Shown: positions 1-13,214, numbered from the stretch's first letter. The stretch: DNA of 64,000 bases from Carya illinoinensis (GCF_018687715.1 NC_056752.1:4402001-4466000); one strand, 5' to 3'. Notes: a model not told the origin generated them from the letters alone. Made by a program: numbers and translations.

Positions 1-392
1 ACTTAAGTCATTGGAGCCTAGCCCACAGGCGTATGAAATACAATGTTAACAATATATATGGTTAAAAATGAGAAAATTTAAGATACAAATAATATTAAAA
101 TAAATATTCATTTTCACATACTTACCCTAATTAATCACTGCAAATATCTTACTTCTTGACACGAGAAGGAACCCAATTGCGGTGAGAAAGATGATAGATT
201 ACGACATCCTCCCCATTCAATCAAACATAAAAATTTGAATCTTTTAAATTAAATTATGTCAACTAAATTATATATATATTGTGTAAAAGTTTTTAAATAG
301 AATTATTCGTACATAAAAATAGTAATCTCAGCGATTCCATATTTATCATGCGTGTAGATCAAGCCTAAAGTTTAAAGTGGGTTGTCACTTCG

Positions 393-757
393 AGAATGTT
401 TAGATAATAAGATAAGATGAAAATTTTATGAATAGTAATGAAATAGTTTGTAAATAGTAAAGAAATTATGATGTTTTATGAGATTTTTTGAAAGGAGAGA
501 GAAAAATTTGAATAAAAATATTATAAAGTTAAAATATGATTCAAATATATATTTTTAATATTATTTTTATTTTTGAATTTTAAAATGTTGAATTATTTTT
601 TATATTTTATATGTAAGTTTAGAAAAATTATAATAATTAGATAAAAAAGTTGAAGATTTAAAATTAAAAATTATTTATATTTAAGTAATGTTGAAGAAGA
701 AAATGAGATGAGATAAAATGAGATGAAACTATCTCATTTTTTAAATATAATTCCTTA
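393..757 (+). mobile_element. MITE, GATGAGATG-ended family, copy 1
   Basis: AT-rich, non-coding element. It opens with a 'gtttagataataagataagatg' type end and then carries the family core 'gaatagtaatgaaatagtttg'. It closes with 'gagatgagataaaatgagatg' followed by an inverted form of the start. The same core recurs at 53159-53510 and, reversed, at 19711-20072, so this is a dispersed family. The ends are eroded, I could not define a target-site duplication, and the boundaries are good to about 10 bp. Confidence 0.6.
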
Positions 758-2004
758 TAGCATTAGCATTGATTTCATAAATAGCCTAACCAAATGTAAA
801 ATATAATGAATTTCATTAAAACACAGCTATATTGGATTAGCCAAAAGGATTAATGTGAAATTTTGAGTGACAGTAAATATATTAGTTCTTTTAAATTTGA
901 AGGGTTACTATTCACCAACTAAATTTATTTTTTATTCTTATTTATTTCCCTAACAGTCAAAGATTGCAAACATTATTGTGAGCTCAGGCGCGAGCATGAG
1001 TTGGGCAGTTCCAAGCACGAGTATGAGTAGGAAGTTTTTCTTTTCCTTTCTCAATAATAGAAATTAAAATTATTATTATTTAAAAAATTATATTATATTA
1101 TTATTTTGATAAATCTAATAATTAATTTAATATAAAATTATAAATAAAAAGATTTTGAATTTTAAAAAAATATGTACATTTTATCAAATTTTAAAAATAA
1201 TTTTAATACAACCACGTGAATGCTGTGCCACGAAAATCTACAACCTTCATAACGTGCCACCTGGGTTTTCTTTTTAATAAAAGAAATGTTGTCATTAGTC
1301 AACATTTCATCGTTTTCTGTCTACATTGTCGTGTATTTAAATGCATAGAAGTCTTCGGTAAGATCCAGAATACAGAATAGTGAATGGGTGGGTCTCCGCT
1401 GGCTCCCGCTACGTCATTTTCATTTTATTTTATATTATTTTTTTAATATTTTATAAAAAATAAAAAAAATTTGTAATATTCTTAAATAATATTTTTTTAA
1501 TCATTAAATAAAAAAGAAAAAAAAAAATAAAGCAGGATCCCATGACCCCTAGCTCTAGCTTTTTCCATAGTGAATACTCAGTCCAAAAAATTCAAAATTC
1601 ACGTGTCCATATCTATGTTCCTTAGATTATAGAGTATTTTGAATTTTTTTTCCTAATAAATTTGATTTAATTTCAAAGTCAAAATTCCCTTCCCTCAAAA
1701 CACCTAAAATTTATTGTCATGCCACCGAGACTCCATTCCGCATTTATAAGTTCAAGAAATATAATAATCGAAAAATATTTTAACAATAAAAAAGATATTG
1801 TTATATTTAAGATTATATAAAATTAATTTTATAAATTAATATACTTTTACTTGATTATATAAATTTACACTATTTTATCAAAAAAATAGTGTCATGCCAC
1901 ACAAAATTGATATAGTTTGTCAGATTATAAAATTACTTTTATTATAAAATAGATCTGATAAATTACATAAAAATATATTAATTTATAAAATTACTTTTAT
2001 ATAA
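758..2004. other. AT-rich intergenic DNA, no gene seen
   Basis: A/T-rich DNA with poly-A and poly-T runs and no open frame resembling a protein family. The stretch near 1385-1560 has GC-richer edges ('tctccgctggctcccgct' and 'gcaggatcccatgacccc') around an AT core. It could be an eroded MITE, but the edges do not pair well enough to call. Confidence 0.5.
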
Positions 2005-2368
2005 AGGAAATGATACGGATCCCGCTGGGAGATCTCGTTCATTTGTCCCGCTCAACCTTTTTTTTTTTTTTAAATTTGTTTTTACAGAAAAATTAAGAAA
2101 ATGTTCTTTAATTATATTGTAAATTTTATTATTTTTTCAAAATATTTAAAAGTGTTAAAAAAATGATTTGAACAAAATATTTAAAAGTGTTTTTTTTTAT
2201 TTTTTTCATCTCATTTTTTAACACTTTTAAATATTTTGAAAAAATGAATAAAATTCACAATATAATTAAATATAATTTTCTTAATCTTTCTAAAAAAAAT
2301 TCAGAAAAAAAAGTTAGAGCAGGACAAGTGAACGGAATCTCCCAACGGAATCTCTAGCATTGTCCTTT
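2005..2368. mobile_element. Foldback element with long terminal inverted repeats
   Basis: The two ends are imperfect inverted copies over at least 60 bp. The left end reads 'cgctgggagatctcgttc' then 'atttgtcccgctcaac'. The reverse complement of the right end reads 'cgttgggagattccgttc' then 'acttgtcctgctctaac', and both run into T-rich tracts. Inner arms around 2095-2290 also pair ('ttcaaaatatttaaaagtgtt' against 'aacacttttaaatattttga'), so nearly the whole 364 bp can fold. It has no coding capacity and its superfamily is unknown. Confidence 0.65.
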
Positions 2369-4069
2369 CTATAATGACTTTGTAGTTAAAGTATTTCTCT
2401 TAAAAAAAAAAAAAAAAAAAAAAAAAGACATCTGTCCAACTTATTAGGTTCCCAATAAGTGATTATTGCTCACCAAATTTTCTTAGAATTGGCCGAAGAG
2501 TAAGTATTTTCATTATCGACGTTTCTTCTTATTAGCCTTCCCAGCATCAACCCATCAAATTTGACTAAAAAAAAGGTCTAAAACGTCAAGATCTTGCTAA
2601 TAGGTATATTCCCATTGGCCATTGTATTCACATGATCCTATCTCTCTCTCAGAAATTTTATGATTACTTGTCATTAATCTTGTACTCTCCTAATAGAGTA
2701 ATTACATATATCTCTATCGTCTTGCGATGATAAAAAGAAAGAGAGAGAGAAGGGGGGTGGATTGGACGAACTATCAACTAAATTATAATGTTTATCCTAA
2801 AAATATGAAGAGTTGTAATGTGTTTCTTAAACTATCAATGGTTTCAAGGTACTTCCTCAACTGAGATGTTAGTCATGTTAGATAAATGAAAGATAAGTCT
2901 TGTGCTATAATTTTTAATGGTTAGATCTTAAATGCATGAGAGCATGCACTTAGATAGTACGTAGTTTAATCATGTGTAAATTACAAATTGAACGATAATT
3001 TAATAATTTTAAATTGTGAAATATAATTCAGAAATAAAATATGTAATCTCAAGAATTTGATAGAGTCAAGAAAATGGAAATCTTATGACTCAAAATAATT
3101 TCTGTAAGAGTATGAATGTTATATATAGTCATGGAATACTGTGCAAGTTTCATGCAGTCGCTTTGAAAAAGAATATGTTCACTAAAAAAATTAATTTTTT
3201 TCATATAGATTTCGTATTTATTTTTTTTTTAAAGTAATTATGCGGCACTTGCATAATCATGATTGCAACTATTATTTTTCTTTCTAGTAATATATAGGTA
3301 TAAATGCTATATACATTCTATATTTTTTATGGAAAATATTTAATATAATATGATTTATATATTGTGTCTATTTATTTTTAAATTATAAAAAATATTTGAA
3401 TAAAAATACAATTATAAGAAAACTCAATCCCAAAAATGTAGGTCCCTCGACTCTAGGCATTGGATGGCAGCTCAACTTTGATAACCTGAGAGAGCCTATT
3501 AGAGGTTAAGGCCAATCCTAACTTCAGGTGATCTTAAGTCCAAAACATACACTATTTTATAAGAGAATTCTCATTCGGGTATGTAAAACTCATCTTTTCT
3601 CAAAATTTGAAGAAAATAGTTCAAAATATCCTTCAAATGGATTATGTATTTCATCACTAATTTACAATTTGTTACGGTATCACTGCTAAATCTAGCAAAT
3701 ACTGTGCACAAATGTATAAATTTTTAATTCATTTTTCTCTCCTCTTTTTACTTTTTTTCCACTACCAAATTGACCTTTATTTTGTCTCAGCCCCTCAATT
3801 TATTTCGTGCCATCTTCCCTTCCTCAAAGAATGGTTTTGCTCATCGATCTCGTAGATCAGAATTTGCATTAGAAATGCTTCAAATCTACAACACGGTTCA
3901 AGCATTCCGTTGCCTGCCTAAGGTAAAGTTTCTAAAAAAATTCTCCCGATTGCGCCTCCTTTTCTGAGTGAATTTTGGGTGTGCTTCAATCTCTTCTCTT
4001 TCAATCTCTCTATTCTCTTTTTGATAAGCTATGTAAAAATTTATAGCAAATGAAATCTAAGATATTTTA
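2369..4069. other. Intergenic, simple repeats only
   Basis: Contains an A-run at about 2402-2426, a short GA-rich tract near 2739-2751 and otherwise AT-rich sequence. The one short open frame (3770-3967) has no recognisable domain and no supporting context, so it is not called as a gene. Confidence 0.5.
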
Positions 4070-4480
4070 GCATTTTTTTTTTTTAAATAAAACTATCTTC
4101 ATTGATCACTTTGTATTAGTCATTACAATAACTCTCCCTCTCTACAATTCTTCGAATACACTCAGGTATATCTTCTATCCAAAACAATTCAGACTATAAA
4201 AATAAGCTTTCCTTTGTTAATGTATGTGCTGCCTCATTGTTTGTTCTATGAGTAAACTATACTAACCAATTTGTCCTATGCTTCAATAATTGTTTCATGC
4301 CTTCTATTAAACTTCCATAAAAAAATAGATCTTCGGTAGTAGTGTTAACAACAGTTACTACCACTTGAGCATCCTCCTTAAACAACACCTTGCCCAGTCT
4401 TAGTTCTTTGCACACATCCAGAGCCTTCCACAATGCATAAGCATTGGCAATAGCAGGTTGATCAACATTATACTTCTATC
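4070..4480 (-). pseudogene. LINE 3' remnant: RNase H-like domain plus poly(A)
   Basis: On the minus strand this reads as the C-terminal RNase H-like (RVT_3) domain found at the end of plant LINE polyproteins. Recognisable stretches are AIANAYALWKALDVCKEL, then a KVLFKEDAQVVV block and FTHRTNNEAAHTLTKESL, ending in a WIEDIPECIRRIV block. The frame is broken by several stops, including one just after the RTNWLV segment. It is followed within about 40 nt by a minus-strand A-run (plus-strand T-run at about 4073-4084), as expected of the 3' end of a 5'-truncated LINE. A frame upstream (4476-4700, minus) may belong to the same remnant but is not recognisable. I found no target-site duplication. Confidence 0.6.
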
Positions 4481-4740
4481 CCTCCATAGTAACTAACAAT
4501 TCGTCATCTTCATTTTGGGTGCTGCGGTTGGAAAGTTTTATTTTTCTTGGTTCATCAACTCGCAACACTTGTTTCATTTTAGGTTGATACCTTGAAAACG
4601 ATTTCTTCCTAGTTTGTAGGAAAATTTGGGTGGAAATTTTTATGTTAATCGGTTGATGGCTTAGAAATATCCTGCATGGTTGATTCTCTGACACGAACAA
4701 TTTCAGTTAGAAAAGAATACATATTTACTTTACATGATTT

Positions 4741-5205
4741 CCTTTTCCAAAGATACCGAGCATGTATTGTCAACCTTTTAAATTCGCTAGAAGGTGTACT
4801 TGCTATTAATTTTCTTTTGTTTCACTAAAAGAGAAATAGTGGCAAGCCACCAAGTTGTAATCTTTCTAGTCAAAGTTTAATAAATGGATGACTTTAAGAC
4901 ACATTTTCTTTTAATCTTTCTAGTCAAGAGTTGTAGCCAAGCCAAGTCCATGAACCCCATTGGTTTCAAGCCTTTAGCTCTTATGAATGCTCTATTTAGT
5001 GCCAAAATGAGAATTAGGAGATTGGTTAAAATATGCTGCTTATACTTTCAAGCATATGGTGTAATGTCAACTCTAAGGTACTGTACCTACTCCATCATTA
5101 AGTTTAGAAGATTGTACCAAGCATATAATCTAATGCTAACTTTAAGTAAACCTCTAAGATGGTATGGAGTATGCCAACTTGTAGATTATTTAAACTCCAA
5201 ATTAT
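4741..5205. other. Intergenic flank of the 5.2-kb Copia
   Basis: A 135-codon open frame (4884-5291) runs into the adjacent LTR. It contains diverged internal repeats ('caagcatatggtgtaatg' and 'caagcatataatctaatg') and no known domain. I treat it as non-coding. Confidence 0.45.
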
Positions 5206-5480
5206 TGAAGACATTCAATAGACCACCGAAGATCCAACGGCTACAAAGCCATATATGGCAACCAAGCCACACAAAGACCCAATGGCTATAAAGCCATATA
5301 TGGCAACCGAGATCTAAAATCTTCCCATATCCCATTAATCATTCCTCTGTAACGTTACAATCCAGCTTGTATTTTCTTACTCATTTCTATACATAGTCTA
5401 TATATAACGGAAGACTCTCATGCATGTTCTCACGGTGTGTGAGACATTTACACAAAAAACTTGGTTCTCAACTGTCTTTA
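5206..5480 (+). repeat. 5' LTR of the 5.2-kb Copia
   Basis: Begins TGAAGACATTCA and ends '...ctcaactgtcttta', just before the primer-binding site. It aligns along its length with 9613-9842. It contains a 45-bp tandem duplication (5231-5266 and 5276-5311, both centred on 'aagccatatatggcaacc') that the 3' LTR has only once. 'tatatataa' near 5399-5407 is a plausible LTR TATA box. Confidence 0.8.
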
Positions 5481-5496
5481 GGGTATCAAGAGCCGT

Positions 5497-8400
5497 GTGA
5501 GAGTGCAAGAGAGTCTTCCTCTCAACAAAAGCATAGCATCCATATCTCTAAGTGTCAATAATTTTGTCATTCTTCGCCTTAATCAAGGGAATTACCCCTT
5601 ATGGAGAGGACAATTGTTGGCCTTGGCTACCTCATCGACCACCTCATTGGTGACTCCCTTCCACCATCCAAATTTGATGCCCAAACTGATGATGAATCCC
5701 TCACTACCAAGCAAGAGTCAATCTTACCTCCACTAGAGCAAGGCGGATCTCGTCTTCTCCAAGGCTGGATTATTGGGACCTTGTTCGAAGAAGTCCTCGG
5801 TCTCATGGTTGGCTTGGAGTCTTCTTATCAAGTTTGACAAGCTCTCACAACACCATATGCCTAGGTCTCTCAAGAGAGAGAATTCCATTTAACTCAAGAA
5901 TTGTCCTATCTAAAGAAAGAACTGATCATTTCTCTTGATGAACACCTACGAAAATTCAAAGGGTTGTGTGACAATCTCATAGCTATTGGTCGGCCGATGG
6001 ATGAGAAGATGAAAGTATTCTCTCTTTTGAACAACTTTGGACAGAAATATGAACATTTCATCACCTCCATGCTGAAATTGCCAATGCTTTCATACACTGA
6101 GTTTGTGTCTCTACTTCAAGGGTTTGAGCTTTGTTCCCATCTCCAGAATTCATTCCTCTGTTGTGTTTTATAGTGTCACAAAATAGGCACCCACAGGTAG
6201 CGCAACTCTGGTAGAAATTTCTCCTCCAAAGGTTGTAGCTTCACCTAGCCCAACCAGCCCTCTCAGCCTCCCACTAGCACTGCTCGTCAAGGTTCCTCTC
6301 AAAATCGGCTATCTGGTGGCAAAAACCCAGCCCAAAATGTTTAGCATCAAATATGTGGAAAGAAGGGAAACGTGGCACTCAAATGTTGGCATCATTTTGA
6401 TCATGCCCTTCAACCTGATGATGTCCCATAAGCCTTAGTTACCCTTACACTCAACAACACTGTCCAGGACATTGAATGGACTGCTGATATTGGGGCCTCT
6501 ACGCACATGACTGGTAACTTAGGTATGTTTAAAAATCTTCAATGTTATCTTGGTAACGATGCCTTTCTTAGTGGCGATGTTACTTTACATGAAATTACAC
6601 ATATTAATGATACTATCATTGGGTCTAGTGATTCTTAGATCAAAGTGAAGGATGTTTTACTTGTTTCTGATCTTGCAAAAAATCTTTTATTTGCTAGTCA
6701 ACTAACATTAGATTACCCTTATCTTTGTGAATTTTATAGGTTAGTTTTTCTATTAAGGAAAAGGCGACCAACCACACACTACTAAACGTGCGATGAAATG
6801 GTAATCTATATGTCTTGTCCCCTCCTCTTGAAGCTCACTTCTCCACTCGATTCCAATTGGTTCCTGAAAAAGTGTGTCATCAATGGTTGGTACATCCTCA
6901 AGCCTCTACGCTTCAAGTTCTTTGCTCTAAATGATTTATTCAAATTATTTTGCAAAAATAAAGGGACTTCTTTATGTGAAAGTTGTCAATTAGGCAAAAT
7001 GAGTAAATTACCTTTTTTATCCTCCACTCATCCAACTCACAATGTATTTGATAAAATCCACTGTTACTTGTGATGCCCTGTTCCTGTTTTATCTATCCAA
7101 AAATTCTAGTTTTATGCATGCTTAGTTGATGGTTTTTCAAAATACATGTGGTTTATTCCTCTTTGCAAAAAATCTTATTTCTTTAATGCATTTGTCTTAT
7201 TTGAAAAATACATTGAACTCCAATTTAACAAAAAAAATCAAAGTTTTTCAATTTGATGGAGGCAGTGAATTTGCCAACTACCAATTCAACCTATATCTTC
7301 AACAACAAGGTATCTTGCATCAATATTCTTATCCTCATACTCCCAATCAAAATGGCTCGGTGGAACACTAACACCTCATTATTCATTAATTAGGTATAAC
7401 TATGCTTTTTCATAGTAATTTATCTAACCATTTCTGGGTCGAAGCCTTTACTACTGCTGTCTTTTTAATTAATCTCCTTTCTTCCACCGCCATCAACCTT
7501 TAATCCTCTTTTTCTGTTCTTTATTATCATTTTCGAATTATATGTCACTTGTTTTCGAATCCAAATGTTATCCTTACACTTAGGACACTAAGCACAATAA
7601 TTTTGACTCTAAAACGCTACCTTGTATTTTCATGGGATACATTGACCATTTAACCCTCCCTCTTATTTGATAAGTCTACATTCTCATTCAAACAACTTGG
7701 GAACCTTCATTTAACCCCCTCCTTTGTTCAGGTACTCTCTACTTTTTATGAATGACGTTATCTTATTTCAAATACTAACACAACATATATCTCTAGTATT
7801 TCTTCCTTCCAGGTCTGTCCTCCTGATCATATCCCATTCCATAAATGGGTGTATCTACTTTACCTCCTGACTCTACCTCTCCTCCTCATGAGACAGCTTC
7901 GCGAGACAATTCTTTTCGGCCTGACCATTCTAAGTCTCCATATTTGTCTCCCGACAACTCCTCTACACACTCCCCATCTCACCACAACATGGTCACTCAC
8001 TCCAAGGTTGGTATTCACAAACCCAACCCCAAATATGCTAATCTTCATACTCTTGTTGACCTTCGATAGGAATCTAATACTTTTCAATCTGCTCTCCAAC
8101 ATCCTGGGTGGTACACGGCTATGCAAGATAAAATCCAAGTCCTCTACGACAACAACATGTGGACTCTTGTTCCTTGCACTCTATCCATGGATGTAATTGG
8201 CTGCAAATGGGTCTTTAAGACCAAACTCAATGCTGACGGCTCCTTTGATCGCTTAAAAGCTCATCTTGTTGCGAAAGGCTTCCATCAAACGGATGGTGTC
8301 AACTATACGGAGACTTTTTCACCTGTCATCAAACCTTGTACCATTCGAATTGTACTTAGTTTAACTTTTTTTCATCATAGGGACATCTAACAGTTTGACG

Positions 8401-9598
8401 TCAAGAATGTATTTCTCCATGGCGACCTAAAAAAAGTTGTCTTTATTGACCAACCCCCAGGTTTTATCCATCCTAGTCTCTCCTCTCATGTTTGCAAACT
8501 CAACAAGGCTTTATATGGTTTAAAACAAGCACCTTGTGCTTGGTTTGATAAGTTTATTAACTTTCTTATTTTGTATGGGTTCTTTTGTAGTACAGTTGAG
8601 TCCTTTCTCTTTACTTATCACTCTGCTCATGGTACTATCATTCTTTAATTATATGTTAATGATATTCTTTTAACTGGTTCAAATCCTAGTTACCTTAATA
8701 ATTTCATTACTACCCTTGGTCAACAATTTGCCATGAAAGACCTTGGCTCCCTTCACTGTTTCTTGAGTATTTAGGTTACTCACACTCCTAATGGTCTTAT
8801 CTGATCAAAAGCCAAATATGATCTGAACATTCTTGACCGCGCAGAAATGCGAGATTGCAAACCTATGGGTATCCCCATGATGCCAAAAACAAAATGTCTT
8901 TCTACTGATGTTCTCTACTCAAACCCTGCTCATTATTATAGCATTGTTGATACCCTTCAATATCTTACCCTCACTCGCCTTGACTTAGTCTTTAGTGTTA
9001 ACTTTGTCTCTCAATTTATGCATTAGTCCACTATTGCCCATTAAAAAATGGTGAAACGTATTCTTCGATATTTACATAGTACAATTAATCTTGGCATTCA
9101 TTTTACCTCTCACTTTGCCCTTGATCTTTACACTTTTTCAGTTGCAAACTGGGCAAGTTGTCCTTAAACTCATTGCTCTACAACTGGAAACTGTATTTTC
9201 CTAGGTAGCAATTGTATCTCATGGTCCGCTAAGAAACAACACATTGTTTCCAGATCCAGTTCGAAGCTGAGTATCTAGCCATGGTCCACACTACTACAGA
9301 ACTTATATGGATCTCTTTTCTACTTTGCGACCTTGGTGTTCACCTCTCAACGTCGCCTATTCTTTTCTGTGATAATTTAAGTGCTCTTCATATGACAGTT
9401 AATCTTGTCTTTCATGCTCGAAGCAAACATATTGAGATTAACTATCACTATGTTCGTGAACAAGTTGTCCTAGCTAGGCCTTCTCCAAACTCAGCATATT
9501 TTGGTATCACTTCAACTTGCAAATATCTTCACCAAATCTCTTGGGCTACTTGCTCTTTCTTCTCTACGTACCAAACTTGGCTTTCTCCCTCGGCATAA
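5497..9598 (+). pseudogene. Copia gag-pol pseudogene
   Basis: The gag region is split between overlapping frames at 5497-5837 and 5901-6173. A CCHC-like knuckle lies near 6345-6400 and a protease motif near 6478-6510 (DIGASTHMTG, with Ile in place of the usual Ser of DSGA). A GAG-pre-integrase remnant (CESCQLGKMSKLPF) ends near 7020, and integrase core pieces follow (FDGGSEFANY, then PNQNGSVEH). Reverse transcriptase follows at 8121-8390 (CKWVFKTKLNADGSFDR, then AHLVAKGFHQ). Near 8655 the catalytic YVDD box reads YVND and a stop lies just before it. RNase H ends at 9281-9598. At least six stops or frameshifts separate the blocks. Confidence 0.85.
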
Positions 9599-9612
9599 TT
9601 TACGGTGAGTAT

Positions 9613-9842
9613 TGAAGACATTCAGTAGACCACTGAAGACCTAATGGCTACAAAGCCATATATGGCAATCGAGACCTAAAATCTCCCCATATCCAGTTAA
9701 TCCTTCCTTTGTAATGTTACAATCCAGCTTGTATTTTCTTTACTCATTTCTGTACATAGTCTATATATAATGGAAGACTCTTATGCATGTTCAAATGGTG
9801 TGCGAGACATTTACACAAACAATTGGTTCTCAATTGTCTTTA
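9613..9842 (+). repeat. 3' LTR of the 5.2-kb Copia
   Basis: Matches the 5' LTR from TGAAGACATTCA to 'ctcaattgtcttta', with scattered substitutions and only one copy of the 45-bp unit duplicated in the 5' LTR. The divergence indicates an old insertion. Confidence 0.8.
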
Positions 9843-12800
9843 CATATTTCCTTTGTTTTTAACTATAGTACCTAGAGATTTTGTAGAAACCATTTTAATT
9901 TTTGCCTCTCTTTTTGTTGTAACTAGATAAGGTATTAATTTTTGCCTCTATTTTTGCAGTAGTTAGAAACCATATCAATTTTTGCCTCTAATTTTGGTTG
10001 AGTTTTTATTAAAACATGAGCTACTTTTCATTTAGAATTTTACAAATTTCTTAATTGAGCTTAATTGAGTTGCATGATCCTAACTTTTTTTAGCTTTGAA
10101 GGACAGATTCACAAACCATGGAAGGGAAGAGTATTGTGCTATGTGAACTATTCTAAAAAAATATTGTGAATTTAATGGAGTTACATGCCTGACAAATGCA
10201 ATATGAGAAATGTATTCTGCACGTGAAGTTATATGTCTGCTCTTTAGCTTTTCTTACTCATGCTTGTTTTCATTAGTGGGGAGTTGACTTATATGTTAAT
10301 CATATATATTTGTAAACGTATATGCTGTCCTCCACTTTCTTCCATTATGAGTAAAATAATATTTATTCATCTCATTTCTATATTATGTGAGTATAGAACC
10401 TGTCCTTCATTGAAAACATAGAGTAGAGGATTCAGAGTGCTAGCCTATTATTAGATGCAATTTTAGAACATTCTTTCCCAAATGGGCATGAGCACGGGGA
10501 TTCCAAGTGTACTCTCTGGATTCCAAGTGTGAAATAGTGTTTTTAAATATGTATGCGATGTTTGTCTTATTTACTTTTGAGACATATGCAATGGTTTGAA
10601 GGCACAAAAACTCTTCACCACCCTCAAAAAGTTGTATGTTGGAATCATTGTTTGGTAATTTTCACATTTATAATCAAGGTATGCTGCAGTTATGATAAGT
10701 TAGATGCTAATGGTGCAAGTCAAACTTGCATCATTTCACAACAAATACTTGAGAAGCAAGAAGATTAAGAAAGAGATTATTTGCCTCACAAAAGAAAGAC
10801 TTGAGCTGAACCAATAGAGAGAGGAGAAGGAAATTATAAGGATGAACACCTCAAGTTTTCCTCCAATACAGCAAGAGTATTTCCATTGCATCCAATTGGA
10901 AATACTTGAGAATAAAAGGTCTACAAAACTGTGACTGTGTTTGGCATGAGCTGGAAATGAATTTTTTTCAATAAAAAACAATGTGGCCACTTTTGGAAGT
11001 TCTATTTAATCATTTTTTGTAAAGAACACAGCACAAACTTGGAATCCTATGTGTGAATGCATATTGACTACAACACACCACAAGTAGATAGTTATATTTT
11101 TATTCTTTTTTGTAAATAAAGTAAGCAAAGTTGATACACTAACTTTGAGTAGTTACTAACTACATGGAAGCTGCCACTTTAGAAGTAGCCACTTCATAGT
11201 TGGATTGTGTGTTCTCTCTTTTGAAATTATGAGGGTGGCACACTAAATTGCCTTGTATGAATATTGTGGTGTATTTTGGATGTATGAATATTAATTTGGA
11301 TGAATGAATATTGTGGATGTATGTATATAAATTGTATGCAAATGATAGGGTAGTATCAAGTATGTATGTATGGACTGTATATATGCAAATGAATAGAATG
11401 TAGATAGGTTGTTGCATGTTTGACCACATTTCTTAACATTGAATGACATCCAGGTTTGTAGACGTGCAGTAACCCTATCTCTAACTCGAGTGTTTCTTGC
11501 TATGTTAGACGTGCATGAACTAATATGTGATAGGTTATGTTAAATTGGAATGGAAAGCATTACAGCCACCACTATCAGCTGCTGTTAGTGTAATTTTTTT
11601 TTTTTTTTTTTGGCCTTTTGTTATATGCATTTTTTAATAGTATTAAATATTTAAAAAAAAATACAACATCATTCAAAAACACTTTCTTAATTACGAAGTA
11701 AAAAATAATTTATTTATGAGCGGTAGTTCCAGCGGGAGCTGAAAGCGATATGCTTAGTATTTTTCAATTGAAATTGAGTATGGCATATCATTTATTTAAA
11801 AAAAGGACAAGTGGGCCGCACTTGAAGTTAAATAACACATCCTTACTTAATTGCACGTATAATTTATTGAAGTTAAGATTACATCTTGTACAAAATAAGA
11901 ATATAACATTAGGCTAAACATGGTGAAATGTAAAATACAATTACTTAAGCTTGACTATATATTTGCCATAAATGTTTGATCAGATTTGATTGGAGTTAAG
12001 AATGAAGTCCTTGATCTCAAATGTGATGATGACGTTGAATAAAGTTAACAAATTCATTTTTATGCTCATGGGACACTAGATCTTGGGATATTCATTGTAT
12101 TTTTCATAAACAAAGTCTTTTACTCCAAGATATGAATATTGCTATCTTTTACAATCATATTATATAAAATTATGCATGCTATTGTAATTTCCTTTCACGA
12201 TTGTTGATAAAAAAAATTATGCATGCTATCGTAATTTCCTTTCACGATTGTTGATAAAAAAATCATGTAGGTCCATGTAAAATTACAATTATCTTGAGAA
12301 TTTTCTTTTGAAATTATAAAAAATAAATATTCTCATAATATGCACAATAATTTTTTAAGATTTTTTTTCAGAATTATCGAAAATGAATATTCTCGTAATA
12401 TATTTTGAGAATATTTTCATTCTATAATCTCTTATTTTTATTTTTTGAATCAATTTATATCTTGATTTAGCTTATAAATTTGAATTAATTTAAATAAGAC
12501 ATAATTATATGAGAGTGTATATGAAGGGATATTAAAAATATCAAAAAATATGAAGATATTATTAATAGTTAGAAAAAATATTTGAAATGAATATAAAATA
12601 TTAAAAAATATAATATTTAAATGATATAAAAATAAATAAATTAATGTATAGTATATTATAAAAATTAATATATAAAATAAAAAAATAAATTTTAATAATA
12701 AATTTTAAATAATAGAATGAATCCATTGAAAATGTCTTAGGATTATAAGCCTCCGCAGTCCACAAGTATTTCAAAGATAGACTTTTGAAGGTTACGTGTG

Positions 12801-12905
12801 GATTAGCCTCATGCTTCAAACCTTTGGCTCAATAAGTATATATCCTTTCCCTTAAATAAATAAATAAAAGAAAAAGTCTACGGTACCCAACAAAACAAGA
12901 GCAAC
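9843..12905. other. Intergenic, no gene recognised
   Basis: AT-rich DNA with many short spurious frames and no recognisable domain. It holds short direct repeats of 'ggattccaagtgt' near 10498-10527 and a cluster of 'atgaatattgtgg'-like repeats at 11255-11330. The part from 12300 to 12720 is extremely A/T-rich. Confidence 0.5.
12168..12260. repeat. Tandem duplication, about 47-bp unit, two copies
   Basis: 'attatgcatgctattgtaat' followed by 'ttcctttcacgattgttgat' and an A-run is repeated immediately downstream with a single t-to-c difference ('gctatcgtaat'). Confidence 0.8.
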
Positions 12906-13004
12906 CACGTGTACAAAGATTTGATGACCTTGTACTCACAAAATCATGAATGCACCTCACATGTGGCTGCCTAGGTTGCAGATCAGAGCCAACAATGTCA
13001 CGTG
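12906..13004 (+). promoter_or_regulatory. Two G-boxes upstream of the STS14-like gene
   Basis: CACGTG occurs at 12906-12911 and 12999-13004, about 310 and 215 bp before the start codon at 13215. G-boxes are bound by plant bZIP and bHLH factors. Function here is inferred only from position. Confidence 0.4.
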
Positions 13005-13159
13005 CTATGCTGCAGAAAATAAATAAGAGTACGCCCGTTTCGCAATAAAATACACCAAAACCAATAATTTCCACACTCAATATGGGGTAGTAGCAGCCTC
13101 CGACCTCACACCATTAAATCTAGCATTAAGACGGAAATTTAATGGTCCATCCAACGGTC

Positions 13160-13165
13160 TATAAA
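13160..13165 (+). promoter_or_regulatory. TATA box of the STS14-like gene
   Basis: TATAAA lies 50 bp before the ATG at 13215, which would put transcription start near 13190 and give a short leader. Confidence 0.6.
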
Positions 13166-13214
13166 TTGTTCAACTACCATTTGCACTGCTGAGTACTGCA
13201 AATCAGATAGAAAA

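Larger units (their letters stand above)
5206..9842 (+). mobile_element. Degenerate Ty1/Copia LTR retrotransposon
   Basis: Two LTR-like sequences (5206-5480 and 9613-9842) flank a Copia-ordered pol: gag, CCHC knuckle, protease, integrase, reverse transcriptase, RNase H. A primer-binding site close to the initiator tRNA-Met complement ('gggtatcaagagcc') directly follows the left LTR. All coding segments carry stops or frameshifts, so the copy is dead. No clear target-site duplication remains: the left flank is 'attat' and the right flank does not match. Confidence 0.85.

Noticed and set aside
1385..1560. Possible MITE with GC-rich edges
   Set aside because: The edges do not form convincing inverted repeats and no target duplication was found.
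11160..11429. Minus-strand 89-codon frame rich in Ile, Tyr and His
   Set aside because: It arises from the 'atgaatattgtgg' and 'tatgtatgtat' repeats and has no domain or supporting signals.
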